Below, piece after piece: positions 1 to 9,122 of a stretch of DNA of 64,000 nucleotides. The stretch's first letter is position 1, and every line of letters starts with the position of its first letter. This DNA is from JAKQDH01 sp029558835 (GTDB taxonomy: Bacteria; Planctomycetota; Phycisphaerae; UBA1845). The notes below the pieces were generated by a model. It did no database searches. It saw nothing but the letters and a program-made list of their open reading frames with translations, and was not told where the DNA came from. Location: positions 372,001 through 436,000 of the forward strand of contig DAOQSN010000001.1 in assembly GCA_035356615.1 (NCBI GenBank), given 5' to 3'. The translations under genes and the position numbers were made by a program.

Positions 1-186
1 CCGCGTGTCAAGTGGTCCGGCCGGGACACGTTTCGACGGCGGCGCCGCATGCTGTCGCACCATCGCAACGACCCGAGCGCTATGCTGTAACTCGCTGTAA
101 TGCATAAGGTTAGGAAACACGTCACGCGTGCGCCGTGTCCTCCTCCGGTTGACCCCGGCGCCCGGAGTCGTGGTGTTTCGGTATCC

Positions 187-1329
187 ATGATGTCAGGTAA
201 AACACAGACTTGCACGGGGGTGTTCGAGCCCGACGAGAAGGGCGGCGGCCACCTGCGCAGCGCGGCGGACAACTACGAGGCCCGGTCCGACGACCCTCGG
301 CTCGCGGCGCGACAGTGCCACGACTGGCACCTGATCGGCGGCGAGAGCGTCGTAGCCCAAGTAGGCGCCGGTGACAGCCGTGCCGGCGGACGTGGCCGAG
401 AGGTGGTCGGCATCGAGACCATCGACGATCGCAGCCTTGATGAGCACTTCGAGACACCGGCATTCGAGACGCTCACGCCGATCGAACCCCGCGTGCCGAT
501 GCGCTTCGAGACCCCGGGCGGACCGGCGACGATGCGCGTCCTGGACCTGATGACACCGATTGGCTTCGGGCAACGCGGCCTCATCGCCGCTCCGCCGCGT
601 ACGGGAAAGACCATTCTCTTGCAGCAGATGGCCGACGGCGCCGCCCACAACCACCCCGACCTGCATCTGCTCATGCTGCTGATCGATGAGCGCCCCGAGG
701 AAGTCACCGAAATGCGCCGCCGCATCCGGGGAGAGGTGATTGCCAGCAGCAACGACCAGCGCATCGAAAGCCATGTCCGCGTCGCCCGGCTCATCATCGC
801 CCGGGCCAAACGCCTGGTGGAAACCGGGCGTCATGTCCTGGTGCTGCTCGACTCGCTGACCAGGCTGGGACGGGCCTTCAACGCCTTCATTCGCGGCAGC
901 GGTCGCATCATGTCCGGTGGGCTGGACATCCGGGCACTCACCGAGCCGAAGGCGGTGTTCGGGGCCGCACGCAACCTCGAACACGGCGGCTCCTTGACCA
1001 TGATCGCCTCCGCGCTGATCGAGACGGGCAGCCGGATGGACGACGTCATCTTCAGTGAGTTCAAGGGCACCGGGAACATGGAGATCATGCTGTCGCGGGA
1101 GCTGGCCAACCGGCGTGTCTGGCCGGCGATCGATCTGGACGCCTCCGGCACCCGCCGGGAGGAGTTGCTCCTGAGTCCGGACGCCTTGACCGTCACGCGG
1201 CACCTGCGACGGACGCTCGCGGGTCGCAACCCGGAGCGGGCCATGCAGGCTCTGCTCGATGCGCTCACCCGCTACCCGGACAACGCGGCGTTCGTCCGTG
1301 CCTCCGCGGCCCAGCCGCCCAGGTTGTAG
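187..1329 (+). CDS. rho: Transcription termination factor Rho, short and divergent
   Basis: Hexameric RNA-dependent ATPase that terminates transcription. The ATPase core is clear: a P-loop PPRTGKT near residue 136 (PPKAGKT in E. coli), the LLIDERPEEVT segment, LLDSLTRL, a Q-loop-like stretch GSGRIMSGG, the R-loop FKGTGNME and the arginine-finger region SGTRREELL. It is about 380 residues; E. coli Rho has 419. The separate N-terminal Rho_N helical domain is absent and the protein begins almost directly in the cold-shock-like RNA-binding fold. In that fold the E. coli motif GFGFLRS reads GGGHLRS, so both aromatic RNA contacts are lost. The frame is open back to 100, but that part resembles nothing in Rho, so the ATG at 187 is preferred; no strong ribosome-binding site decides it. 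It could be the only Rho of the genome or a second, specialised copy. Confidence 0.9.
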   Translation: MMSGKTQTCTGVFEPDEKGGGHLRSAADNYEARSDDPRLAARQCHDWHLIGGESVVAQVGAGDSRAGGRGREVVGIETIDDRSLDEHFETPAFETLTPIEPRVPMRFETPGGPATMRVLDLMTPIGFGQRGLIAAPPRTGKTILLQQMADGAAHNHPDLHLLMLLIDERPEEVTEMRRRIRGEVIASSNDQRIESHVRVARLIIARAKRLVETGRHVLVLLDSLTRLGRAFNAFIRGSGRIMSGGLDIRALTEPKAVFGAARNLEHGGSLTMIASALIETGSRMDDVIFSEFKGTGNMEIMLSRELANRRVWPAIDLDASGTRREELLLSPDALTVTRHLRRTLAGRNPERAMQALLDALTRYPDNAAFVRASAAQPPRL

Positions 1330-1365
1330 CTTGTGCGGCCGGTGGGGCGACTCCGCCAGCCGCCC

Positions 1366-1430
1366 CGTAGGGCGGGTTCCACCCGCCGCGTCGCGATTGG
1401 CCCCCCGGGGGACAAAGCCCGCCCGACCCC
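1366..1430. repeat. Dispersed palindromic repeat, family F, copy 1
   Basis: GC-rich imperfect palindrome opening GTAGGGCGGGTTCCACCCGC and continuing through GCGTCGCGAT and a C-run into AAGCCCGCCC. It lies just after rho and is repeated 90 bp downstream and again at 5018. Confidence 0.7.
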
Positions 1431-1456
1431 CGGCGTTTTGCCCGTGCACGACCCAC

Positions 1457-1517
1457 GTAGGGCCGGTTCCACCCGCCGCGTCGCGATCGGCCCCCCGGCG
1501 GGCAAGGCCCGCCCTAC
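1457..1517. repeat. Dispersed palindromic repeat, family F, copy 2
   Basis: The best-formed copy: it starts GTAGGGCCGG and ends CCCGCCCTAC, so the two ends pair, with the same internal GCGTCGCGAT core as copy 1. It could fold into a strong stem and may end rho transcription, but there is no T-run after it. Confidence 0.75.
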
Positions 1518-1557
1518 GAGGGTTACACCGCCTCCGCGGGCGCGGCCGGAACGCCTC

Positions 1558-1586
1558 TTGCGTTGCGAGACCGAACCCGTTACATT
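1558..1586 (+). promoter_or_regulatory. Candidate housekeeping promoter of rpsO-pnp
   Basis: TTGCGT, a 17-bp spacer, then TACATT, ending about 115 bp before the rpsO start. Spacing is ideal and the elements are close to consensus; no experimental support. Confidence 0.5.
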
Positions 1587-1700
1587 CCCCCAACAGCGAG
1601 AAAGACGAGAGCGTAGGACGTTGGAGTTTAGTTTCACTGTAGGACGGGACTGGTGTTCACGGGTATTCGTGATCGGCCGGTCAAAACGGATTCAGCCACC

Positions 1701-1970
1701 ATGACGATGACGAGTGAATCGAAGACGGGCATCATCCAGACGCATCGGACCCACGAACGCGACACGGGCTCGCCTGAAGTCCAGATCGCGCTGCTGACGG
1801 GGCGAATCCGTGAACTTACCGAGCATCTGAAGAACAACAAGAAGGACCACTCCGCGCGGCGCGGCCTCTTGAAGATGGTCGGGCGGCGCTCGAGCCTGCT
1901 GAAGTACCTGACGGGCTGCGACCGGACGCGATACCGCAAGATCGTGACCGAGCTTGGCCTGCGCAAGTAG
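1701..1970 (+). CDS. rpsO: 30S ribosomal protein S15
   Basis: Primary 16S rRNA-binding protein of the small-subunit platform. Starting at the ATG of 1701 the product has 89 residues, exactly the usual S15 length, and carries the family signature HERDTGSPEVQIALLTGRI followed by HLKNNKKDHSARRGLL and a basic C-terminus ending GLRK. The frame is open upstream to 1653 but those residues are not S15-like. pnp follows 222 bp downstream on the same strand, the classical rpsO-pnp order. The gap holds a 13-bp palindrome (2020-2032), a possible processing or pnp-leader hairpin. Confidence 0.97.
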   Translation: MTMTSESKTGIIQTHRTHERDTGSPEVQIALLTGRIRELTEHLKNNKKDHSARRGLLKMVGRRSSLLKYLTGCDRTRYRKIVTELGLRK

Positions 1971-2192
1971 GGCAGCAGCCTGCATTCAACGTCGGAACCT
2001 CTCGCTTGGCCATACGCAGTACCCCCGGGGTAGTGGGGTGGGGTTGTAGACTGTCTGGGCCTTCGCGCCGACCCCTGGTGGCAGGCGGAGCGAGACCGGG
2101 CGGCGGCCCACTTCCGAAGACGTGCGAGAACCCGTGGGGGACGGTGACGGTTCGCACGACAATCAGACGCCACGCGAGGCAACACAACCAAG

Positions 2193-4295
2193 ATGGACTT
2201 GACGGTAGTAGAACGACAGATCGGACGCCACACGCTGCGCATCGAGACGGGGAGGTTCGCCCGGCAGGCGGCCGGAGCCGTGGTGGTTCGCTATGCGGAC
2301 ACGGTGGTTCTGGGGGCGGCGCTGACGGGTCCGCCGCGGGAGGGGGTCGATTTCTTCCCCCTCACCGTGGATTACCGGGAGAAGACGTATGCCGCGGGCA
2401 AGTTCCCCGGCGGGTTCTTCAAGCGCGAGACCCGGCCGAGCAACAAGGAAATCCTCACCATGCGGATGATCGACCGGCCCGTGCGCCCGTTGTTTCCCGA
2501 CGGGTACAAGGACGAGGTGTTGATCCAGACGATGGTGCTGGCGACGGACCAGGAGAACGATCCGGACATCCTGGCGATGGTCGCGGCCTCGGCCGCCCTG
2601 AGCGTGTCCCAGATTCCCTTCGAGGGGCCCTTGGGCGCGGTGCGGGTGGGTTACCTGGATGGACAGTACGTACTGAACCCCACGCTTGGAGAACTGGAAT
2701 ACAGCAGTCTGGAGATGGTGCTTTCCGGCCATCGGGAAGCGATCAACATGATCGAGGTCCGCGCCTCGGAGGTTTCCGAGGACGTGGTGATCGGCGGCAT
2801 CGAGTTCGGTTACCAGGCGATCCGCCAGATCTGCGAGATGATTGAGGAATTGCAGCAGCGGGCGGGGAAGGAGAAGACCTGGACGCCCCCGCCCCCCACG
2901 GATGACCTGGAGAAGGAACTGCGCAAGGAATACGCCGCCCGGCTGAAGGCTGTCCGCCAGGTTCCCGGCAAGCAGGAGCGCTATGCCGCCCAGAACGAGG
3001 TCTTCGAGGCGGCCAAGGCCCAGTACCTGGTTGAAGGGGACCCCGGCAGTAAGGCCCGCTGGAACACCGTGCGCGAGCTGCTCGACCGGATCGACGGCGA
3101 GCTGCTGGCGGAGATGGTGGTCAGGAAGAAACAGCGTCCCGACGGTCGCGGCGCGCACGACATCCGCCCGCTGGAGTGTGAAGTCGGCCTGCTGCCGCGG
3201 GTGCACGGGTCGGCCGTCTTTCAGCGCGGCGAAACGCAGTCGCTGTGCGTGGTGACGCTGGGCACCGGGCGCGACGAGCAGATCGTCGACGGGCTGACCG
3301 AGGAGTACAGCAAGAAGTTCATGCTGCACTACAACTTCCCGCCCCTGTGCACGGGGGAGATCAAGCGCATCGGGGCGGCCAGTCGGCGCGAGATCGGCCA
3401 CGGCGCCCTCGCGGAAAAATCGCTGGAATCGGTGTTGCCCGCGCCGGAGAAATTCCCCTACACCATTCGACTGGTCTCGGAAGTCCTGGAATCGAACGGG
3501 TCGAGTTCGATGGCTTCCGTGTGCGGCGGGTGTCTGGCGCTGATGGACGCGGGCGTGCCCATCAAGCAGCCGGTGGCCGGCATCTCGATCGGCTGGTTCC
3601 AGTGCGACGGCAAGGACCAGCTTGTGGTGGACATCCTCGGGGAGGAGGACCATCACGGCCTGATGGACTTCAAGGTGGCCGGCACCCAGCGCGGCGTCAC
3701 CGGCGTGCAGCTTGACCTGAAGGCGCGCGGGCTGCCGCAGCGGCTGATCCCGGATATCTTCCAGCTCGCCCGCGAGGCACGCTTGCAGATTCTTCGCACG
3801 ATGCTCACCTGCCTGGGGGCGCCCCGCAAGCAGATCAGCGACTACGCCCCGCGCATCCTCACCATCAAGATCGACCCGGAGAAGATCGGCAAGGTGATCG
3901 GTCCGGGCGGCAAGGGGATCAAGGCGATCGAGGCGGAGACCAAGGCCACCATCGACATCGAGGAGGACGGCACGATCATGGTCTGCTGCATCGACATGGA
4001 GCGGGCGCAGCGGGCGGTGGAGATGATCGAGGCGGTGACGGCCGAGGTGAAGCTCGGGAAGATCTACAAGGGCCGCGTGGTCAGCATTAAGGACTTCGGG
4101 GCGTTCATCGAGATCGGTCCGGGACAGGAGGGCCTCTGCCACATCAGCGAACTGGACACCGGCTACGTCAAGTCGGTCGATAGCGTGCTGAAGTTTGGTG
4201 ACGAGGTGCGGGTGAAGGTCATCGCCATCGACGACCAGGGGCGCGTCAAGCTGTCGCGCAAGGCCGCCATGATGGAAGAGGGCGCGCCGGTGTGA
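2193..4295 (+). CDS. pnp: Polyribonucleotide nucleotidyltransferase (PNPase)
   Basis: 3'-to-5' phosphorolytic exoribonuclease of mRNA decay. The 700-residue product has the full family order: first RNase PH domain, linking helical domain (about 240-320), second RNase PH domain beginning KKQRPDGRGAHDIRPLECEV and containing the active-site region SNGSSSMASVCGG, then a KH domain (GPGGKGIKAIEAETKATI, about 565-590) and an S1 domain (YKGRVVSIKDFGAFIEI, about 625-695). Length is normal for the family. It follows rpsO and is probably cotranscribed with it. The next gene, a histidine kinase, starts 15 bp after the stop, so read-through is possible. Confidence 0.98.
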   Translation: MDLTVVERQIGRHTLRIETGRFARQAAGAVVVRYADTVVLGAALTGPPREGVDFFPLTVDYREKTYAAGKFPGGFFKRETRPSNKEILTMRMIDRPVRPLFPDGYKDEVLIQTMVLATDQENDPDILAMVAASAALSVSQIPFEGPLGAVRVGYLDGQYVLNPTLGELEYSSLEMVLSGHREAINMIEVRASEVSEDVVIGGIEFGYQAIRQICEMIEELQQRAGKEKTWTPPPPTDDLEKELRKEYAARLKAVRQVPGKQERYAAQNEVFEAAKAQYLVEGDPGSKARWNTVRELLDRIDGELLAEMVVRKKQRPDGRGAHDIRPLECEVGLLPRVHGSAVFQRGETQSLCVVTLGTGRDEQIVDGLTEEYSKKFMLHYNFPPLCTGEIKRIGAASRREIGHGALAEKSLESVLPAPEKFPYTIRLVSEVLESNGSSSMASVCGGCLALMDAGVPIKQPVAGISIGWFQCDGKDQLVVDILGEEDHHGLMDFKVAGTQRGVTGVQLDLKARGLPQRLIPDIFQLAREARLQILRTMLTCLGAPRKQISDYAPRILTIKIDPEKIGKVIGPGGKGIKAIEAETKATIDIEEDGTIMVCCIDMERAQRAVEMIEAVTAEVKLGKIYKGRVVSIKDFGAFIEIGPGQEGLCHISELDTGYVKSVDSVLKFGDEVRVKVIAIDDQGRVKLSRKAAMMEEGAPV

Positions 4296-4310
4296 CGTGG
4301 GAGCGGGGAA

Positions 4311-5021
4311 ATGGCTCCTGACCCCTTGTCCGGGGAGGACCCCCGTACCATCGCCGAGTTGACGGAACTGGCGGGCGGGTTGGCGCATGAGCTGCGCAAC
4401 CCGCTCTCCACCCTGATGATCAACCTCAAGTTGCTGGCGGAGGACTTGCAGGACCCGGCCGCCGCGCCGCAGGACGTGCGCCGCCGGGCCCTGCTGCGGG
4501 TGGGAGTGCTCACCCAGGAGGCCCAGCGGCTCCAGACGCTGTTCGATGAGTTCCTGCAGGTCAGCACGCCGTGTCAGCCCCAACGGCAGGAAGTCGACGT
4601 GCGGGCGGTGCTGCGGCGCCTGGCGCTGTTCGTGGAGCCGCTGGCACGCCGCGACGGCATCGAACTGCGGCTGGATGACGACGCGACGCCGGTCCGCTGC
4701 CTGGCCGACGAGAACCTGCTGAGCCGGACGCTACTTAACATCGCGCTCAACGGCCTCCAGGCCATGCCTGAGGGCGGTACCCTGCACCTGCGGGCGCGGG
4801 CAGAGGGCGACGACGTCACGATCGAGTTCGCCGATACGGGCGTCGGCATTCTCCCGGAGCACCGGGACCGCATCTTCCGTCCGTTTTTCTCCACCAAGCC
4901 CGGGGGGACGGGCCTGGGCCTGTCCATCTGCAACCGCATCGTTCGGGCCCACGGCGGCACGTTGACGTTCGCCAGCACGCCCGGGGAAGGCACCACGTTC
5001 ACGATCACCCTGCCATCGTAG
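4311..5021 (+). CDS. Soluble histidine kinase, NtrB-like, without sensor domain
   Basis: Sensor kinase half of a two-component pair. At 236 residues it is only the kinase core: H-box LAHELRNPLSTL with the phospho-acceptor H26, N-box NIALNG near 142-147, G1 box DTGVG (174-178), F-box FRPFFSTKPGG and G2 box GTGLGLS (198-204). There is no membrane segment and hardly any N-terminal input region, so its signal must come from a partner protein or from the cytoplasm. It begins 15 bp after pnp and lies 140 bp before an NtrC-type regulator, its likely partner. Its TAG stop lies inside a copy of repeat family F. Confidence 0.9.
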   Translation: MAPDPLSGEDPRTIAELTELAGGLAHELRNPLSTLMINLKLLAEDLQDPAAAPQDVRRRALLRVGVLTQEAQRLQTLFDEFLQVSTPCQPQRQEVDVRAVLRRLALFVEPLARRDGIELRLDDDATPVRCLADENLLSRTLLNIALNGLQAMPEGGTLHLRARAEGDDVTIEFADTGVGILPEHRDRIFRPFFSTKPGGTGLGLSICNRIVRAHGGTLTFASTPGEGTTFTITLPS

Positions 5022-5081
5022 GGGGGTTCCACCCGCCGGTCGTGATCGCCCCCCCCCCGGGGCGGGCGGAGCCCGCCCTAC
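5018..5081. repeat. Dispersed palindromic repeat, family F, copy 3
   Basis: Starts GTAGGGGGGTTCCACCCGCC and ends GCCCGCCCTAC, matching the copies near 1.4 kb. Its first bases supply the stop codon of the upstream kinase gene, so the insertion may have reset the C-terminus. Confidence 0.7.
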
Positions 5082-5123
5082 GCCGCCGGCGCCGGCGGCA
5101 TGCCCAGCGATGGGCGCCGGACG

Positions 5124-5151
5124 CTGACGTAGCCGAGGGTTCGATTACAAT
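5124..5151 (+). promoter_or_regulatory. Candidate promoter of the sigma-54 activator gene
   Basis: CTGACG, a 16-bp spacer and TACAAT, only 9 bp before the ATG at 5161. Transcription from it would start almost at the start codon, giving a nearly leaderless message. This would make the regulator transcribed apart from the kinase. Confidence 0.4.
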
Positions 5152-5160
5152 GCTCCGGTC

Positions 5161-6537
<1,377 letters not shown>

Positions 6538-6673
6538 GGCTCGGAGACGGAAGTCGCTGGCCGGAGCATCGCCCTTGGGGAGTGGAGGCGGGTCGCTCAC
6601 GCGCTGCCGCGGGGGCCGGAGACCGAAAGGGTGCCGTTCGGATTTGCTCGGGCCGGGATCGTGAGTCTGCCCC

Positions 6674-6694
6674 TCGCTTCCGCTCGGGCTCGGA
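6674..6694. repeat. Dispersed repeat, family G (CGCTTCCGCTCGGGCTCGG)
   Basis: Single copy of a ~20-bp unit found again inside pdxA (9168-9237, opposite orientation) and several times between 10926 and 11152. It sits in the 207-bp gap before the CPBP-like gene. Confidence 0.65.
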
Positions 6695-6744
6695 TGGAGG
6701 CGCGGATGGTGAGGTAAGGGACGGAGGTAGGTGGAGATCGCGGC

Positions 6745-7629
6745 GTGGCGGACGGACCACAAGACCGCCGCTGGGCGGGAGTCGTGCGGCTGACGCTGGT
6801 GAGCGGGCTGGCGGTTCTGTACGTGCTGGCCTTTCACGTGCGGCCGGTGGAGCGCTGGCTGGGTGAGACCGGGCGCTGGTTGCGGGAGCCGAGCGTAGGG
6901 CTGGCGCACGCGCTGCGCACCGTCGTGGACAACCTGGGCCCGGCGGGCCAGCAGGCGGCCCTGGTACGCGACGGGCTGTACTTCCTGGTCACCGGCCTGG
7001 TGGTTCCTTACCTCATCATGGCGCTCAGCGGTCGGTGGCGACCGGCGGACCTGGGCTTGCGCATCCCCAACCGCTTCGGATGGCGGTGGCTGCTGGTCGG
7101 CTACGTGCTGGCGTTTCCATTTCAGATCTGGATGGTGCGCAGCCCGACGTTCTATGCATACTATCGGGGGCAACTCGAAGCCGGTGCGCCGTGGTTCGGC
7201 TCGTACTACCTCGTCAACATGGTGGCGGAGCACTTCCTGTATCAAGGCGTGCTGCTGGCGGTGTTGCGCCGGGAGCGGCGTTGGCCGGCGCGGACCACAC
7301 CCGAGCCTGGCGCCGACGGGCGCCGGCACCCGTGGCTCCAGTGGTTGGGCTGGGCGCAGAGCGTCGGCCAGGCGCGCGGCTGGGCGCGCTGGCGAAGTTG
7401 GCTCGGATTGCCGGAGGGCTGCCTGTGGGCGGTCCTCGTGTCCGGCCTGCTGTTCGCGGCCATCCACGCCGGCAAGAACGAGCGGGAGTTGCTGCTGTCG
7501 CTGCCGGGCGGGTTGGCGCTGGCGTACCTGGCCTATCGGACGGACAGTTGGCTGGTCCCGTTCGCGCTGCATCTGAGCACGGCCGGCACGGCCGCCGTGC
7601 TGATGGTGAAGCTGGCGCCGGCGCCGTGA
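6745..7629 (+). CDS. CPBP-family (CAAX protease-like) membrane protein with altered active-site motif
   Basis: Polytopic membrane protein of 294 residues with several hydrophobic segments. The arrangement of the C-terminal half matches the CPBP/Abi intramembrane protease family: an acidic motif region VAEHFLYQGVL, then LLFAAIHAGKN, then PFALHLSTAGT. In active members the first motif is EExxxR; here it reads E-H-F-L-Y-Q, so the second glutamate and the arginine are missing, while the histidines of the two later motifs remain. It may be inactive as a protease or have a different function. The start is GTG at 6745; no ATG is suitably placed. It stands alone, without an obvious partner gene. Confidence 0.65.
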   Translation: MADGPQDRRWAGVVRLTLVSGLAVLYVLAFHVRPVERWLGETGRWLREPSVGLAHALRTVVDNLGPAGQQAALVRDGLYFLVTGLVVPYLIMALSGRWRPADLGLRIPNRFGWRWLLVGYVLAFPFQIWMVRSPTFYAYYRGQLEAGAPWFGSYYLVNMVAEHFLYQGVLLAVLRRERRWPARTTPEPGADGRRHPWLQWLGWAQSVGQARGWARWRSWLGLPEGCLWAVLVSGLLFAAIHAGKNERELLLSLPGGLALAYLAYRTDSWLVPFALHLSTAGTAAVLMVKLAPAP

Positions 7630-7795
7630 CGGCGACGCCGCCGGGGCGAGCCCCGCGGCCGACGCTGGCCGGATTCGTGCGGACGGGTATGATTTGCCGA
7701 TACGGTTGCGGTGGGGCGGGAGGATGGTTCAGGCAACCGGGCCACGGGCGGCGGGCGGGCCACCGGCGTGCCCGGCCAACGTTGAGGATGGCGGC

Positions 7796-8083
7796 ATGAG
7801 ACGGTGCGGCAAGCTTTTCTGGGCGGGGATGTTGGGCCTCTGGGCCGGCTGCGGTACCAATTTCAGCATGCTGACAACGTATCCCTACGCCCTGCGCGGG
7901 CCTGATGGGGAGCAGTTGAAGCTCGAAGATGTCCCGGGCATTGCCGCGTGCGAGGACGGAGACAGTCGGACGGTGCCGACGGACGATGAGATAGCCCAAT
8001 TTCGCGCCGCGGTGCGCGATCTGGGGATTGAGGACGAGGACCTGATTGACGCGCTGTTGGCCCTGCGTTGTCCTGACCTTTGA
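7796..8083 (+). CDS. Small putative lipoprotein of unknown function
   Basis: A 95-residue protein. The N-terminus MRRCGKLFWAGMLGLWAGC has a basic start, a hydrophobic stretch and a lipobox-like LWAGC, so it is probably exported and lipid-anchored at C19. The mature part is acidic, with TVPTDDEIAQFRAAVRDLGIEDEDLIDALLAL suggesting two amphipathic helices. I do not recognise a family. The ATG at 7796 is chosen because it is the first residue of the signal peptide and follows GAGGATGGCGGC. Third codon positions are strongly G/C, as in neighbouring real genes. Confidence 0.6.
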   Translation: MRRCGKLFWAGMLGLWAGCGTNFSMLTTYPYALRGPDGEQLKLEDVPGIAACEDGDSRTVPTDDEIAQFRAAVRDLGIEDEDLIDALLALRCPDL

Positions 8084-8187
8084 GGCGCTCGCAGCCATTC
8101 CCGGGCGTGTGGCCCGCGCGGAGGTCTTGAGCGGGGCTTGACCTCGCAGTCCGTACCTCTTCACGTGACCGTGCGCTGTTTTGCACC

Positions 8188-8247
8188 GCCATCAAGCCGC
8201 GGGCGTGCTCCCCTTGACGCCGAGTGTCAAGGGCAGCCCGCACGGCG
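8188..8247. repeat. Dispersed repeat, family A, copy 1
   Basis: Contains CCGCGGGCGTGCTCCCCTTG, then ACGCCGAGTGTCAAGGGCAG and CCCGC. Nearly the same sequence occurs at 15568-15634 and, inverted, at 30372-30446. The two halves CCCCTTGACGC and the following CAAGGG can pair. Confidence 0.7.
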
Positions 8248-8282
8248 CTCGAACACCCTGAGCGTTGCACGGTCGCGCACGC

Positions 8283-8450
8283 ACATTTAGCATGAGCAAT
8301 GAATGTCGTGCCCGGACGGCAGCTCCCGCCCGGTCGCGGCAGCAGTCGTGCCCTGCCTCCACCCGCCGCACCCCGGGGGTGGGTATAGTAGTAAGGCGCA
8401 GGAACATGCTTATCGGCGACTGTCGCCGCGGGAGAGCATGACACCCGCGC
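8283..8450. repeat. MITE-like composite repeat, family B, copy 1 (degenerate)
   Basis: Has an end-like CATTTAGCATGAG, then CACCCGCCGC with a paired GGGGGTGGG, then AACATGCTTATCGGCGACTG and a paired GTCGCCGCGGGAGAGCATG. The internal order matches the well-preserved copy at 58296. It fills the 397-bp gap before ribE, and no FMN riboswitch is visible there. Confidence 0.6.
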
Positions 8451-8480
8451 GGCTGGGCGTGGGACGAAGGACGTGCCGTC

Positions 8481-9122
8481 TTGTTTACGGGAATCGTCGA
8501 AGCAACTGGAACCGTCGTGGACACCCGGGCGGTGACCGGCGGGCGGCGCCTGCGCGTGCGCGCGGAGACTGTCGCGACCGACGCGAGCGAAGGGGCCAGC
8601 ATCTGCGTCAGCGGCGTGTGCCTCACCGTCGCGGAGGTCCGGCCACCGATCCTCGATTTCGACGTGATTCAGGAGACGCTCGGCCGCAGCACCCTCGGCG
8701 AGAAGCGCGTAGGTGATGCAGTCAACCTGGAGCGTTCGTTATGCGTGGGCGACCGACTCGACGGACATTTCGTGCAGGGCCACGTTGATGGCACTGCCCA
8801 GGTGACCCGCGTACAAGGGGAGGAGCGCGAGTGGCGTCTCTGGCTGGCGGGTGGGCCTGAGTTGGAACCGTATCTGGTTCCGAAGGGGTCCATCACCGTG
8901 GACGGCGTGTCCCTGACGCTGGTGGAGGTGCGCGCGGGGGAGTTCTGCGTCGCGCTGATCCCGACGACACTGCAACGGACGACACTGGCGGCGCTGGCGC
9001 CGCGGCAACGGGTGAACGTCGAGACGGACGTGCTCATCCGGGCGGTGGTGCACTGGCTGACGGCCCGGCCGGCGGGCTCCGGCCTGACGCTGGCAGCGCT
9101 GCGCGAGGCGGGCTTCGCATGA
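8481..9122 (+). CDS. ribE: Riboflavin synthase, alpha subunit
   Basis: Dismutates two 6,7-dimethyl-8-ribityllumazine molecules to riboflavin. The product (213 residues, normal length) starts MFTGIVEATGTV, the invariant N-terminus of the enzyme, which fixes the TTG at 8481 as the start codon. Two lumazine-binding barrels follow, each with its signature: GVCLTV with the first and SITVDGVSLTLVEV with the second, plus GHFVQGHVDGTA. The stop overlaps the pdxA start by 4 bp (ATGA), so the two cofactor genes are translationally coupled. Other rib genes are not in this window. Confidence 0.95.
   Translation: MFTGIVEATGTVVDTRAVTGGRRLRVRAETVATDASEGASICVSGVCLTVAEVRPPILDFDVIQETLGRSTLGEKRVGDAVNLERSLCVGDRLDGHFVQGHVDGTAQVTRVQGEEREWRLWLAGGPELEPYLVPKGSITVDGVSLTLVEVRAGEFCVALIPTTLQRTTLAALAPRQRVNVETDVLIRAVVHWLTARPAGSGLTLAALREAGFA

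Noticed and set aside
2163..4583. An 806-codon open frame on the minus strand
   Set aside because: Antisense to pnp.
8084..8480. FMN riboswitch before ribE
   Set aside because: None of the conserved FMN-aptamer stretches are visible; the gap is filled by repeats A and B.
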